A stretch of 30,722 nucleotides of DNA from an uncultured Eubacteriales bacterium (GCA_905210485.1 CAJLXA010000022.1:1-30722), one strand, 5' to 3'. Positions 9,168-17,720 are shown, counted from the stretch's first letter. Translations and numbers: made by a program. Notes: generated from the letters alone by a model not told the origin.

Positions 9168-9169
9168 CA

Positions 9170-9214
9170 AAAACCGGGAACGGCGTGGCTATGCCATCGG
9201 CCGTTCCCGGTTTT
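9170..9214. terminator. Bidirectional terminator between prfC and the DUF421 gene
   Basis: AAAACCGGGAACGGC (9170-9184) pairs perfectly with GCCGTTCCCGGTTTT (9200-9214). The flanking A and T runs allow termination in both directions, matching the convergent genes. Confidence 0.92.
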
Positions 9215-9313
9215 CCACGTATAGCGGTGACCGTATGCCCGAAAACGCGTCGGGGGTACGGCCGGAGGCGGGGAGAAAAACGGGGATATACTATTTAAAA
9301 ACACTTGCGGGAA

Positions 9314-10015
9314 TCAGGACAGAATGTCTTTCATATCCTTTTCGCTTTTCGGATAAACCGTGAGTACGCCGTCCGTGTCCAGCGTTGCAAGGAAAATATC
9401 CCGCGTCGCCGGCGCGTTTTGTTTCTTCATTTCGCGATCAAGGAAAATGCGGTCGAATCCGAGGGCCGTCAGATTTTCTTCAAGCACCGCGCCGTCCGTG
9501 ATGACGTTTCCGGGAACGGAAGCCGGCTTTACGGGCGCTCCGAGATCGGAGGGCGTTGCCGGGCGTTTGTCCGCTTTCGGCAATATGCTCAGTTTACCGT
9601 TCGGTTCGAGAAATACGGTGTCAACTTCCGCAAGATCGAAGTATCCCTGTTCGCGGCATTGCATCAGAAATTCGCCGAGATCAATTTTCTCTTTTTTGAA
9701 GTTTTTATAAAAGAAGCGCCCGCCGCGGAACATCAGCACGGGTTCGCCGATTAAGAAGCGGCGCGCACGGATACTGCGATCGGTGATGAAAGACAGGAGA
9801 ATGGTTGCGCCTGTATAAATCGCCATGGCGATCAGCGGTACCAGTATTTCATCAAGCGGCGCAATCGCCAGTTCCGCGGCGATACTGCCGATGGTGATAC
9901 CGTTGATATAGTCGAAAACGCTGAGTTCGGATACCTGCCGATAACCGATCAGCCGCGCCATGATAAACAGAACGATAACCGAAAAAAGTGACGCGAGAAT
10001 CGCATGCCACCACAT
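9314..10015 (-). CDS. DUF421 / YetF-type membrane protein
   Basis: The 233-aa protein has three predicted N-terminal membrane helices (about 4-25, 38-55 and 60-78), then a soluble YetF-like alpha/beta region with the family features RARRFLIGEPVLMFRGGR, NFKKEKIDLGEFLMQCREQGYFDLAEV and a second small domain near the C terminus. The biochemical function of DUF421 proteins is not settled, although several are linked to spore or envelope stress. The start at 10015 is chosen because GAAAGGT at 10022-10028 lies 6 nt before it and the protein then begins directly with the first helix (MWWHAILASLF). The longer frame adds a basic non-family leader. It follows the AraC gene after 68 bp on the same strand and may be co-transcribed with it. 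Family assignment is confident; role is not. Confidence 0.85.
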   Translation of the reverse strand: MWWHAILASLFSVIVLFIMARLIGYRQVSELSVFDYINGITIGSIAAELAIAPLDEILVPLIAMAIYTGATILLSFITDRSIRARRFLIGEPVLMFRGGRFFYKNFKKEKIDLGEFLMQCREQGYFDLAEVDTVFLEPNGKLSILPKADKRPATPSDLGAPVKPASVPGNVITDGAVLEENLTALGFDRIFLDREMKKQNAPATRDIFLATLDTDGVLTVYPKSEKDMKDILS

Positions 10016-10083
10016 AAAAACACCTTTCTTCCTATGCAGACTATGCTTGCAGTATGGACGGAAAGGCGTTTTGCTATACATGT

Positions 10084-10920
10084 TTATCGGTTGTTGTGTT
10101 CGGCACGGAAAGCGCGCGGCGAAACGCCGTACAGGTGGCGGAAAGATTTTGCGAAGTGAATTTCGTCACGATAACCGCATTGTTCGCTGATTGCGGCGAT
10201 CGGCAGGTCGGTTCCCGTAAGCATGGAGGCGGCGAGCGAAAGTCTTTCGCCGATCAGGTATGCGTCCGGGGAAACGCCGACTTCCGTCCGGAAAACGCGC
10301 GTCAGATAGGAGTGGCAGAGATGCATCATGTCGGCGAGCGTACGGATACGGAAATCGGGATTTTTCAGATTCATTTTAATGAGGGAAATCGCACGCTCCG
10401 ACAAACGCGGCCGGCGGTTTCCCTCGCCGGTAACGCCGCGTTTTTCAATGGAGAAAAGCGTGAAAAAAGCGGCAAGCGCGTCGGTTTCGTCAATGCCGCC
10501 GGATTCCCCTTTGGAGAAGAGGCGGGAAAAAAGGTCGCGGAGTCTGTCCGGGAAACGCGCGGCACGGCACCGTTCGTTTCCGAAAGTAAGAAGCGACAGG
10601 TAAAAATCCGCCATCTTGCCCGTGAAGCCGAACCAGACGTAATCCCACGGGTCATCGGGAACGGGGAAATAGCAAAACCGTTCGCCGGGACGGATAAAAA
10701 ACAACAGGTTTTTTTCGGCGGTGTATTCTTGCCCCTCCACAACAATCCGGCCCTTTCCGCCGAGAATGAAATGCAGGGTATATTCGCTCTGCACACGCGG
10801 CGTGTAAAGCGGTTTTGTGACATGAAAATCGTCAAAACCGATATTACTGATGTGAATATCTTCGATACCGGTGGGAAGCAGGCGGTAGTAAATGGCGCTT
10901 TTTTCGGTGAAGGTTTGCAT
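10084..10920 (-). CDS. AraC-family transcriptional regulator
   Basis: The 278-aa regulator has an N-terminal cupin-like sensing half (about 20-110, with EYTLHFILGGKGRIVVEG) and a C-terminal double helix-turn-helix (about 180-278, with LADMMHLCHSYLTRVFRTEVG, split here by HTH1, and ISEQCGYRDEIHFAKSFR as HTH2). This pattern is typical of AraC proteins controlling sugar or glycoside use. The start is supported by AAAGGAG at 10928-10934. It is divergent from the GH109-like gene with a 207-bp shared control region holding both promoters, so that gene is the obvious target. The ligand is unknown, most likely a sugar derived from host or plant glycans. Confidence 0.92.
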   Translation of the reverse strand: MQTFTEKSAIYYRLLPTGIEDIHISNIGFDDFHVTKPLYTPRVQSEYTLHFILGGKGRIVVEGQEYTAEKNLLFFIRPGERFCYFPVPDDPWDYVWFGFTGKMADFYLSLLTFGNERCRAARFPDRLRDLFSRLFSKGESGGIDETDALAAFFTLFSIEKRGVTGEGNRRPRLSERAISLIKMNLKNPDFRIRTLADMMHLCHSYLTRVFRTEVGVSPDAYLIGERLSLAASMLTGTDLPIAAISEQCGYRDEIHFAKSFRHLYGVSPRAFRAEHNNR

Positions 10921-10947
10921 GTTTTTGCTCCTTTCCGTTTCGGGTTT

Positions 10948-10976
10948 ATTGTAACAAATTGCTTTTCATATGTCAA
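10948..10976 (-). promoter_or_regulatory. Sigma-A promoter of the AraC gene
   Basis: On the minus strand TTGACA (10971-10976), a 17-bp spacer and TACAAT (10948-10953) lie just upstream of the start. Confidence 0.75.
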
Positions 10977-11027
10977 TGCTTTTGCAAAAGAGGATAAAAA
11001 AACACTGCTATTAGCGAAAAAAGTATC

Positions 11028-11056
11028 TTGTATAAGCGCATGTCTTTCCGTATAAT
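11028..11056 (+). promoter_or_regulatory. Sigma-A promoter of the Gfo/Idh/MocA gene
   Basis: TTGTAT (11028-11033), a 17-bp spacer and TATAAT (11051-11056). It is divergent from the AraC promoter about 50 bp away, an arrangement suited to control by AraC bound between them. Confidence 0.78.
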
Positions 11057-11127
11057 GAAAATGCAGAAAACAACGACGGAACGCTTCTCTGCAAAAGGGA
11101 CGCTTTGCCGGAAAACAGGAGAAATAT

Positions 11128-12375
11128 ATGAAAAAGACACATGTAAATATGGGCATTATCGGCCTCGGTCAACGCGGCGAACAGCATCTGAATCTGCTTC
11201 TTACCTATGAGGACGTATCCATTGTCGCAGTATGTGACAAGTATGACGATCGTGCCAAAAACGCGGGCAATAAAGTGAAAGAAAAGAGCGGGGAACTGCC
11301 TCTGGTCACCACCGATTATCGTTCGTTGCTGGCGGATAAAAAGGTTGAAACGGTTCTGATCTCTACCGACTGGGAACTGCATATTCCGATTGCTTGCGCA
11401 GCCTTGGAAGCCGGAAAGGTCGTGGCGCTTGAAGTCGGCGGCGCATACAGCGTAGAGGACTGCTATAAACTTGTCAGAACGCAGGAAAGAACCGGCACGC
11501 CGCTTATGTTCATGGAAAACTGCTGTTACAATAAAGACGAACTTCTGGCAACGGCTCTTGTGCGCAGCGGCCGCTTCGGCAAGATCGTTCACTGTGCCGG
11601 CGCTTACGGCCATGACCTGCGCAGTGAAGTGGCATACGGCAAAGAAAACCGTCATTACCGTCTCCGCAACTATCTTCTCCGCAATACCGAGAATTATCCG
11701 ACGCATGAACTGGGGCCGATCGCCAAAATCCTGAATATCAACCGCGGCAATCGCATGGTGAGTCTTGTGTCGGTGGCGTCGGGCGCGTACGGCATGCACG
11801 AATATATAATGAACAATAAAGATAAAGTTGACGCGTCGCTTCTCGACGCAACATTCCGCCAGGGCGATATTGTGAACACCGTTATCACCTGCGCCGACGG
11901 CTCGACGATCCTTATGCAACTCGACACCACGCTCCCGCGCTCCTATAACCGCGATCTGAAAGTACGCGGCACGCGCGGCATGTATGAGCAGGCGACCAAT
12001 TCCGTGTTTTTTGACGGCGATAAAGAGTACTGGGAACCGACCAAATATTATGCCGACGTTATGAATAACGCGAAAAAACTGGAGGAAGATTATCTTCCCG
12101 AGGTCTGGAAAAAGATCACGCCTGAAGAAATTGCTGCAGGACACGGCGGTATGGACAGCGTTATGTGGCGTTGTTTCCTTGACGCATATAAAAACGGCGA
12201 AGAAATGCCGATTGACGTATACGACGGCGCGGCATGGATGGTGATTGCGGCGCTTGCCGAAGAATCCATTGCTCACGCCGGCGCACCGGTAGCTATCCCC
12301 GACTTTACAGGCGGACGTTGGCAGATGCGCGAAGCGCAGGATGTGATGCCCTTGCCGAATCCTTGTGCGAAGTAA
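11128..12375 (+). CDS. Gfo/Idh/MocA-family protein, GH109-like (NAD-dependent glycosidase type)
   Basis: The 415-aa protein has an N-terminal NAD(P)-binding Rossmann fold (GIIGLGQRGEQHL at 9-21, AVCDKYDDRA near 34) and a C-terminal Gfo/Idh/MocA domain. The core reads like family GH109, whose members hydrolyse alpha-N-acetylgalactosaminides by an NAD-assisted oxidation-elimination mechanism: VALEVGGAYSVEDCYKLV, MFMENCCYNKDELL, NYPTHELGPIAKILNINRGN and LVSVAS. The His in YPTHELGP corresponds to a conserved GH109 active-site position. No Tat or Sec signal is seen, whereas many Bacteroidetes GH109 proteins are exported. The start has AGGAGA at 11117-11122. It is monocistronic with its own promoter and terminator and divergent from an AraC regulator. 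A plain sugar dehydrogenase is the alternative; fold is certain, GH109 activity is inferred. Confidence 0.85.
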   Translation: MKKTHVNMGIIGLGQRGEQHLNLLLTYEDVSIVAVCDKYDDRAKNAGNKVKEKSGELPLVTTDYRSLLADKKVETVLISTDWELHIPIACAALEAGKVVALEVGGAYSVEDCYKLVRTQERTGTPLMFMENCCYNKDELLATALVRSGRFGKIVHCAGAYGHDLRSEVAYGKENRHYRLRNYLLRNTENYPTHELGPIAKILNINRGNRMVSLVSVASGAYGMHEYIMNNKDKVDASLLDATFRQGDIVNTVITCADGSTILMQLDTTLPRSYNRDLKVRGTRGMYEQATNSVFFDGDKEYWEPTKYYADVMNNAKKLEEDYLPEVWKKITPEEIAAGHGGMDSVMWRCFLDAYKNGEEMPIDVYDGAAWMVIAALAEESIAHAGAPVAIPDFTGGRWQMREAQDVMPLPNPCAK

Positions 12376-12429
12376 GAAAAAGCGATACATATAACGTTAT
12401 AAACAAAAAATAATACAGATATATCCATA

Positions 12430-12473
12430 ACGGCTGACGCGGCGAAAAAAGAAACCGCGTCAGCCGTCTTTTT
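12430..12473 (+). terminator. Rho-independent terminator of the GH109-like gene
   Basis: ACGGCTGACGCGG (12430-12442) pairs perfectly with CCGCGTCAGCCGT (12455-12467) around an A-rich 12-nt loop, followed by CTTTTT. Confidence 0.92.
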
Positions 12474-12801
12474 GCTCCCTGTAGTTTTCGTAAAATGCCG
12501 AATGTAAAAAATATACATAAATGGACGATTGGAATTCAAAATGCAGAAAAATAAATCCATATATTCCGCACGACGCCATTTTGCGATTGCCGCGGAAAAA
12601 GAGAATAGCCGTCGCAGGTTGCTGAAAATTGTAAAACGTTGCGCATACACGGCTGTATTGTTTAGAATTGTCACATTCCGACGAAAGAAATAAATGTGCA
12701 TAAAAGTATATTTTATTACGAACAGACAGTAAAATATATCCATATATACGGCTACGCGATGTGAAAACAGTGCGTGTATTCGGTGAAAAAATACCGCGCT
12801 C
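12474..12801. other. AT-rich intergenic region, no gene called
   Basis: About 330 bp of sequence clearly more AT-rich than its surroundings. Two overlapping minus-strand frames run through it (12273-12743 and 12460-12903), but they lack ribosome sites, give no recognisable protein and read through the terminator hairpin or the promoter. A short motif close to ATCCATA recurs (near 12422, 12556 and 12738), which could be degenerate binding sites upstream of the polysaccharide promoter or chance in AT-rich DNA. Confidence 0.5.
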
Positions 12802-12830
12802 TTGACACGCGTTATTTTTTTTGGTATAAT
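12802..12830 (+). promoter_or_regulatory. Consensus sigma-A promoter of the polysaccharide operon
   Basis: TTGACA (12802-12807), a 17-bp spacer and TATAAT (12825-12830) match the consensus exactly in both hexamers. Transcription should begin near 12837. Confidence 0.9.
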
Positions 12831-12836
12831 AACTAC

Positions 12837-12981
12837 GTTCCGTGATGAGACGGCAATACCGTCTCTTTGCCGTGCCGGACAAAGTGAAACCGCGGATCGT
12901 CACCGTGCGACGTCCGCGGTTTCACCGAGATCCGAGCCGTTTCCCGTTTGGGGCGGCCGTTAGAAAGGAAAGGAGAGCCTC
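12837..12981 (+). promoter_or_regulatory. Structured 5' leader of the polysaccharide operon
   Basis: The roughly 145-nt leader contains a 7-bp hairpin, GAGACGG/CCGTCTC (12847-12865, CAATA loop). A very strong second hairpin follows: GTGAAACCGCGGA (12884-12896) pairs with TCCGCGGTTTCAC (12913-12925), extended inward by CGTC/GACG. Neither is followed by a U-run, so this is not a simple terminator. It could be an mRNA stability element, an antitermination signal or a protein-binding leader. No known riboswitch class was recognised. Confidence 0.55.
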
Positions 12982-14415
12982 ATGCGTCGGCTTCTCTTCA
13001 TATTCAGCACGCTTTCCAAAATAGCGGATTTTCTTATCAATACTCTGTCCATCATTTGCGGTTATCTGATTCTCCGCTTGTTTTTATATGATTTTGATGT
13101 TTTTGAAGCGGATCCGGACGTCGGCCTGATCGTCGTTTTGATTTCCGCGTTTTCCATATTCGTTTATTTTCTCGCGGACTTTTATAACCCCACGCTGTCC
13201 GAAAACTCTTCCCAGCGATTTACCCGCATCGTTCTGTCCAACGTCATCATTTTTGTGCTCCTGCTCCTTGTGATCTTTCCCTTTACCCAATACCGCCTTT
13301 ATTATCTTGTCTGGCTTGCCTTTTCCGTCATTCTGTCTTCCGCGGGTCTTATGCTCCGCTGGAAGATTTCGACCCGGCTCCGCAATTTTCTGAAACGCGC
13401 GGACATCGGTCTCACGCGGGTTCTGATTGTGACGGACGATCCGGCGCTTACACGGTATTATCTCCGTGAGATACGGGCGCACAGGGAATACGGCTATTCT
13501 TTTATCGGCTATGTCGGGGACTGCCGCGTCGGGCGTGAAGACCGCCTCGGTCCAACGGCCGACCTCGGACAGATTCTTGACGAGACAAAGCCGGATCAGG
13601 TTGTGTTTGCCGTTTCGTCGTTTTCCAAAAACGCGCTTCTCCATCTTGTCAACCTTGCCGAAGACCGTTGCATAAAAACCTATCTTTTGCCGCATTACTG
13701 TTCGTATTTCCGCTCGCCGCGTCAGGTGGTGGAGATCGGCAGTATGCCGTTGATTGATATCCGGTACACGCCTGCGGACAATATTGCGGGGCGCCTCGTC
13801 AAGCGGCTTTTTGATTTTTTCGTTTCGCTCATACTGCTGATCGTTCTGTCGCCGTTTCTTGCCGCGGTGGCCATCGGCGTTAAGATTTCGTCCCCCGGCC
13901 CTGTCTTCTTCTGTCAGGAACGCGTCGGTAAAAACGGCAAGATTTTCAAAATGTATAAATTCCGTTCCATGAAGCTGAACGATACGGAAGAAACCGAATG
14001 GTGCAGTGACGCCGACCCGCGCAAAACGCGTTTCGGTAACTTTATCCGTCGTTATGCGATTGATGAACTTCCGCAGCTGTTTAATGTTCTGCGTGGGGAT
14101 ATGAGCCTTGTCGGACCGCGCCCCGAACGCCCGTATTTTGTGGATTACTTCCGCAAATCCGTGCCGATGTATATGCTGAAACATCAGGTATTGCCCGGTA
14201 TGACGGGTCTTTCGCAGATTCTGGGACTGCGCGGCGATACGTCGATCGAAGAGCGGATTCAGAAAGACCTTGAATATATTGAAAACTGGTCGATTCTTTC
14301 CGATCTCAAGATTCTTTTTCTGACCCCTTTCCGTATTCGCAACCGTCACGAAGTTTATGAACAAAACGAACAAAAGCACGCCGCCGAGGCGGAAGCGGAG
14401 GACAACCATGAGTAA
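12982..14415 (+). CDS. Undecaprenyl-phosphate sugar-1-phosphate transferase (WbaP/CpsE-type)
   Basis: This membrane enzyme transfers a sugar-1-phosphate from UDP-sugar to undecaprenyl phosphate, the first step of capsule, exopolysaccharide or O-unit synthesis. The 477-aa protein has four N-terminal membrane helices (about 12-36, 46-66, 84-100, 106-126), a CoA-binding-like Rossmann domain (about 140-250, RVLIVTDDP), the re-entrant helix (about 276-300) and the catalytic domain with GPVFFCQERVGKNGKIFKMYKFRSM split across 306-330, DELPQLFNVLRGDMSLVGPRP (361-381) and the C-terminal membrane-proximal tail. Length and order match the polyprenyl-phosphate hexose-1-P transferase family. AAAGGAGAG lies just before the start. 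Its stop overlaps the following gene by 8 nt, indicating translational coupling. The sugar specificity (glucose, galactose or another hexose) cannot be read from the sequence. Confidence 0.93.
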   Translation: MRRLLFIFSTLSKIADFLINTLSIICGYLILRLFLYDFDVFEADPDVGLIVVLISAFSIFVYFLADFYNPTLSENSSQRFTRIVLSNVIIFVLLLLVIFPFTQYRLYYLVWLAFSVILSSAGLMLRWKISTRLRNFLKRADIGLTRVLIVTDDPALTRYYLREIRAHREYGYSFIGYVGDCRVGREDRLGPTADLGQILDETKPDQVVFAVSSFSKNALLHLVNLAEDRCIKTYLLPHYCSYFRSPRQVVEIGSMPLIDIRYTPADNIAGRLVKRLFDFFVSLILLIVLSPFLAAVAIGVKISSPGPVFFCQERVGKNGKIFKMYKFRSMKLNDTEETEWCSDADPRKTRFGNFIRRYAIDELPQLFNVLRGDMSLVGPRPERPYFVDYFRKSVPMYMLKHQVLPGMTGLSQILGLRGDTSIEERIQKDLEYIENWSILSDLKILFLTPFRIRNRHEVYEQNEQKHAAEAEAEDNHE

Positions 14416-15508
14416 ACGTGTTCTGATCGCCGCGTCGACGATGTCCCATATCCGTAATTTTCATCTGCCGTATATCCGCGCCCTCAGGGAACGCGGATAT
14501 ACGGTTTCCGTTATGGCGGCGGGAGAATCGGCGGATTATCCCGTTCCGTTCCGCAAATCGGTGTTTTCTCCGAAGAATCTTCTGAATATTCTGCGTATAC
14601 GCCGTATTCTGAAAAAAGAGCGCTTTGACGCCGTTCTTGTCCATACGTCGCTGGCGGCTTTTCTTGTGCGCATGGCGGCGAAAACCATGCGCCGGCGCCC
14701 GGTTGTCATCAATACGGTGCACGGTTATCTCTTTTCCGACGGGAAAGGGCTTCGCAACCGTTTGATGTTGCTTTGCGAAAAAATGTGCCGCCGTGTGACG
14801 GATTATCTGTTTGTCATGAACCGCGAGGATAAAGCGATTGCGGAGAAATATCGCCTTGCGAAAACGCCGCCGGTGTTTTTTTACGGAATGGGTCTTCCGG
14901 CAGACCGTCTTGTACCGGAATCGCCGGACGACGCCGCGGCTCTGCGGCGGCAATACGGCCTTTCGGAAAACGATATTCTTTGTTTGTTTACGGGAGAGTT
15001 CAGCCGCCGCAAGGATCAGCTTTTTCTGATCGGACTTTTGCCGGCGCTTCCCGTGCATATCAAACTGTGTCTTCTCGGACAGGGCGCCGCGTTTATTGAC
15101 TGCCGTCGTGCGGCAGAAGAATACGGCGTTTCGGACCGGGTGTTTATGCCGGGGCAGATCGCGGACATCGCGCCGTATTATGCCGCGGCCGACCTGTATC
15201 TTTCCGCCGCGCACAGCGAGGGATTGCCGTTCAATATTCTGGAAGCGATGGCGGCGGGTCTGCCGATCGTGGCGACCGATGTCAAGGGGCATTGCGATCT
15301 TCTCCGCGGCGCGGAGGACGCCCTGCTTGTATTGCCCGGCGACCGCGATGGATTCCGCAACGCGGTTCTGCAGATGGCGGAACGCGGCCGGCGCAGAACG
15401 GCCTATGCCACACTGCCGCGGTATCTGCTTCCGAATCGGCTTCTCCCCAATACGGAAATGTATGTCGCGGCCATTGAAGGAAAGGAGATTCCTCATGACG
15501 GAGAATAA
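14408..15508 (+). CDS. GT4-family glycosyltransferase
   Basis: The 366-aa GT-B fold enzyme probably adds the second or a later sugar to the lipid-linked unit begun by the preceding transferase. The N-terminal acceptor domain starts VLIAASTMSHIRNFHLPYIRALRERGYTV, broken here as strand, loop and helix of the first Rossmann fold. The C-terminal donor domain carries LCLFTGEFSRRKDQ and the GT4 signature HSEGLPFNILEAMAAGLPIVAT (around 275-296) with its two Glu residues. I chose ATG 14408 over the ATG at 14357 because GGAGG (14397-14401) lies 6 nt before it and homologues begin at this Rossmann strand. It overlaps the upstream gene by 8 nt and the downstream gene by 14 nt. It is expected at the cytoplasmic membrane face. 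Donor and acceptor are unknown. Confidence 0.92.
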   Translation: MSKRVLIAASTMSHIRNFHLPYIRALRERGYTVSVMAAGESADYPVPFRKSVFSPKNLLNILRIRRILKKERFDAVLVHTSLAAFLVRMAAKTMRRRPVVINTVHGYLFSDGKGLRNRLMLLCEKMCRRVTDYLFVMNREDKAIAEKYRLAKTPPVFFYGMGLPADRLVPESPDDAAALRRQYGLSENDILCLFTGEFSRRKDQLFLIGLLPALPVHIKLCLLGQGAAFIDCRRAAEEYGVSDRVFMPGQIADIAPYYAAADLYLSAAHSEGLPFNILEAMAAGLPIVATDVKGHCDLLRGAEDALLVLPGDRDGFRNAVLQMAERGRRRTAYATLPRYLLPNRLLPNTEMYVAAIEGKEIPHDGE

Positions 15509-16877
15509 TATAACGGCATGTCGTCTCTTTGCGCCGGCCTTTGCCTATCGCTTTTTCCGGGGTATGGCATTTCCCGTATCGGCCGTGTTTCTGACCCTCC
15601 TCGGACATACGATACCGCTTCTTGACATTTACACGGCCTGCCTTATGATGGCCGCTACGGCATACGGACTGTATGTAACGCGGGATATCCGCGTAACGCT
15701 TTCGCCCGTTTGCCTCATCTATTTTACGGCCAATGCGGTGCACACGCCGCACATGCCCGCGTACAGTCCGTACTATGCTTCGCCGCATGCGTTGATCATT
15801 CTCGGTCTGGGTCTTCTTCTGTTCTTTGCGCCCGTTTTTCTTTTTGTATTTCAAAAGCGAAAAGAAAAGCTGGCCTATCGGCCGACGTTGTGCGACGCGG
15901 GCATTTTTGCTTTCTCGTTTTTCATGTTGCTGTGCGGCGTCGGAAATCCGTCAAGACGTTTGGCGGACAGTATATTTACGGTGTTTTTTCTTCTGTCGTT
16001 GTTTTTCTTCTTTTTTCTGTATCGCGCGTATATGCCGAAAACGGAAGAGAATATCCGTTATCTTATGCGTCTCCTCGCCATGACCGCGCTGACGGTCGCC
16101 GTGATGGTATTTGAAGTGTATATCGGGTGTTTTATCCGTAGCGGCGCTTTTCCCGTAAAGGAGCAGGTGGTGCTGGGATGGTCGATCAATAATTCGGTCG
16201 GCGCCGTGCTTGCCTTTCTTCTGCCGCCGTGTTTTTATCTCGCGGCGACCGAAAAACGCGGATATCTGTGGTATATGGCCGCCGGCGTTGTCTATATCGC
16301 CGCGCTTCTGTCGCAGTCGCGGAATGCCTGGCTTGTGGGAACATTGATTTTCGCCTTGTCGGCAATCGCCGTGTGCTTTGTGGGACAGAACCGGAAAAAA
16401 TACCGTTTGCCGACGGCGATCATGGCCGGCGCTTTTGCCATTGTATTGATTTTCGGTATTGTGGCTTTGTACGCCAAAGGCGTTGACGTGTTCGGCAAAC
16501 TGTTTGACGGCAACGGCCGCCTCGATATATACCGTGCGGCTTTGCGCCGGTTTCTCGCGTACCCGGTTTTCGGCGCGGGTTTCTATGACAGTTATGTAAA
16601 CGAATGGACGTTTCAGGTCTTCCCGTATTTTTACCATAATACCGTTTTGCAGTTCATGGCGACGGCGGGCATTTTCGGCCTCGCGGCCTATCTGTTCCAC
16701 CGCGCGACAACGGTAATCCCTGTTGTGAAAAAGCCGACGATTCCCCGCATTTTTGCGGCGCTCGGCATGCTGTCGCTTCTTCTTTCATCGCTTCTCGACG
16801 TATTTATTTTTCTCATATATCCCGGCCTTTTCTATTCGCTTTATCTTTATCTTATCATGGCGGATGACAGGGAATAA
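15495..16877 (+). CDS. O-antigen ligase/polymerase-like polytopic membrane protein
   Basis: The 460-aa protein has about 11-12 hydrophobic segments and a large loop near the C-terminal third containing NGRLDIYRAALRRFLAYPVFGAGF, the Wzy_C/O-antigen ligase pattern (here the R..I.. and P..G.G elements). Such proteins polymerise or ligate lipid-linked glycans on the outer face of the membrane. SQSRNAWLVG before the loop is also typical. The start ATG 15495 is supported by AAAGGAG at 15481-15487; the much longer open frame upstream reads out of frame through the GT4 gene. It closes a three-gene operon. A polymerase role (Wzy-like) is more likely than LPS ligase in a Firmicute, but the sequence does not decide this. 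Confidence 0.85.
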   Translation: MTENNITACRLFAPAFAYRFFRGMAFPVSAVFLTLLGHTIPLLDIYTACLMMAATAYGLYVTRDIRVTLSPVCLIYFTANAVHTPHMPAYSPYYASPHALIILGLGLLLFFAPVFLFVFQKRKEKLAYRPTLCDAGIFAFSFFMLLCGVGNPSRRLADSIFTVFFLLSLFFFFFLYRAYMPKTEENIRYLMRLLAMTALTVAVMVFEVYIGCFIRSGAFPVKEQVVLGWSINNSVGAVLAFLLPPCFYLAATEKRGYLWYMAAGVVYIAALLSQSRNAWLVGTLIFALSAIAVCFVGQNRKKYRLPTAIMAGAFAIVLIFGIVALYAKGVDVFGKLFDGNGRLDIYRAALRRFLAYPVFGAGFYDSYVNEWTFQVFPYFYHNTVLQFMATAGIFGLAAYLFHRATTVIPVVKKPTIPRIFAALGMLSLLLSSLLDVFIFLIYPGLFYSLYLYLIMADDRE

Positions 16878-16881
16878 CAGA

Positions 16882-16920
16882 AAAACCGGGCAGTCCCTTT
16901 ATCGGGGACTGCCCGGTTTT
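16882..16920. terminator. Bidirectional terminator between the polysaccharide operon and lgt
   Basis: AAAACCGGGCAGTCCC (16882-16897) pairs perfectly with GGGACTGCCCGGTTTT (16905-16920) across a 7-nt loop. A and T runs on both sides serve the convergent transcripts. Confidence 0.95.
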
Positions 16921-16946
16921 CTTGTCGCTGCGGCACTGCGGGAGAA

Positions 16947-17720
16947 TCAGGCTTGTCCCGCCGTTGTTCCGTAATGAATTTTGTCAAGGTAACGCGTGAG
17001 GAAATAAACGCCGACCGAAAGGACAAGCATGATGATCGACCAGAACTGCGACGGAGAAAGCAGGCCGCCGAAGAAATAGGCGCCGCGATCGTCGCCGCGG
17101 ACAAACTCAATGGCAAAGCGGAAGATCGCGTATGCCGCCAGATACACACTGAGATTGTAACGGAAATGCTTTTTCAGCAAGAGATAGGACAGAACGCCGA
17201 ACAGAATGAAGAGAAACGCCGCTTCGTAAAGCTGCGTGGGGTGAACGGGGTTCGGCAGGTTCGGAAATTTCACGCCGAGAAACGAATCGGTTTCTTTACC
17301 GTAACAGCATCCGGCGAAGAAGCAGCCGATGCGGCCGAAGCCGTGCGCCACCGTGATACAGCAGGGCAGTACCGAGAGAATGTCGATGAGGCGCCCCGGA
17401 AGACGTTTGCGGAAAAGGAAATAAAGACCGAGGAAAACAACCGCGCCGCCGATCAGGCCGCCCATAAAGGTCATGCCGGAACCGAAACGGAATCCCAGTT
17501 CGGGGTGCTCGCGATAATTGTAAAATGCCTGGAACAGAGTGGCGGCGAGAAATCCGAGTACAATAGCGGCAACGCCGTCGTAAAAAATGAAATCGACGAA
17601 TTTTTCGTTGATACCGATCTTTTTTGAATAAAGAAACAGTACGACAAAGCATACGAGAACGCCGATGGCGATCATGATGCCGTACATATGGACATTGAGA
17701 AAGAGTGCGTCCGGTAACAT
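16947..17720 (-). CDS. lgt: Prolipoprotein diacylglyceryl transferase
   Basis: This inner-membrane enzyme transfers diacylglycerol from phosphatidylglycerol to the lipobox cysteine of prolipoproteins. The 257-aa protein has about seven membrane segments, the Lgt signature HGFGRIGCFFAGCCYGKE (around 127-144), MTFMGGLIGG, HPTQLYEA, and the C-terminal RFAIEFVRGD with the essential arginine. The start at 17720 is set by GGAGG at 17728-17732, 7 nt away. The longer frame upstream would begin inside the promoter region. A consensus promoter lies immediately upstream, so lgt is likely monocistronic, ending at the shared terminator. Confidence 0.95.
   Translation of the reverse strand: MLPDALFLNVHMYGIMIAIGVLVCFVVLFLYSKKIGINEKFVDFIFYDGVAAIVLGFLAATLFQAFYNYREHPELGFRFGSGMTFMGGLIGGAVVFLGLYFLFRKRLPGRLIDILSVLPCCITVAHGFGRIGCFFAGCCYGKETDSFLGVKFPNLPNPVHPTQLYEAAFLFILFGVLSYLLLKKHFRYNLSVYLAAYAIFRFAIEFVRGDDRGAYFFGGLLSPSQFWSIIMLVLSVGVYFLTRYLDKIHYGTTAGQA

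Noticed and set aside
12421..12760. ATCCATA-like repeats as a CRISPR or iteron array
   Set aside because: Only three loosely similar copies at irregular spacing in AT-rich DNA, with no conserved repeat unit or spacer length.
12273..12903. Two overlapping minus-strand frames (156 and 147 aa) in the AT-rich gap
   Set aside because: They run through the GH109-like gene end, a perfect terminator stem and the polysaccharide leader. They lack ribosome sites and overlap each other.
12842..13024. 60-aa frame in the polysaccharide leader as a leader peptide
   Set aside because: It starts within the first hairpin with no ribosome site, reads through both stems and overlaps the first gene out of frame. 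There is no run of regulatory codons.
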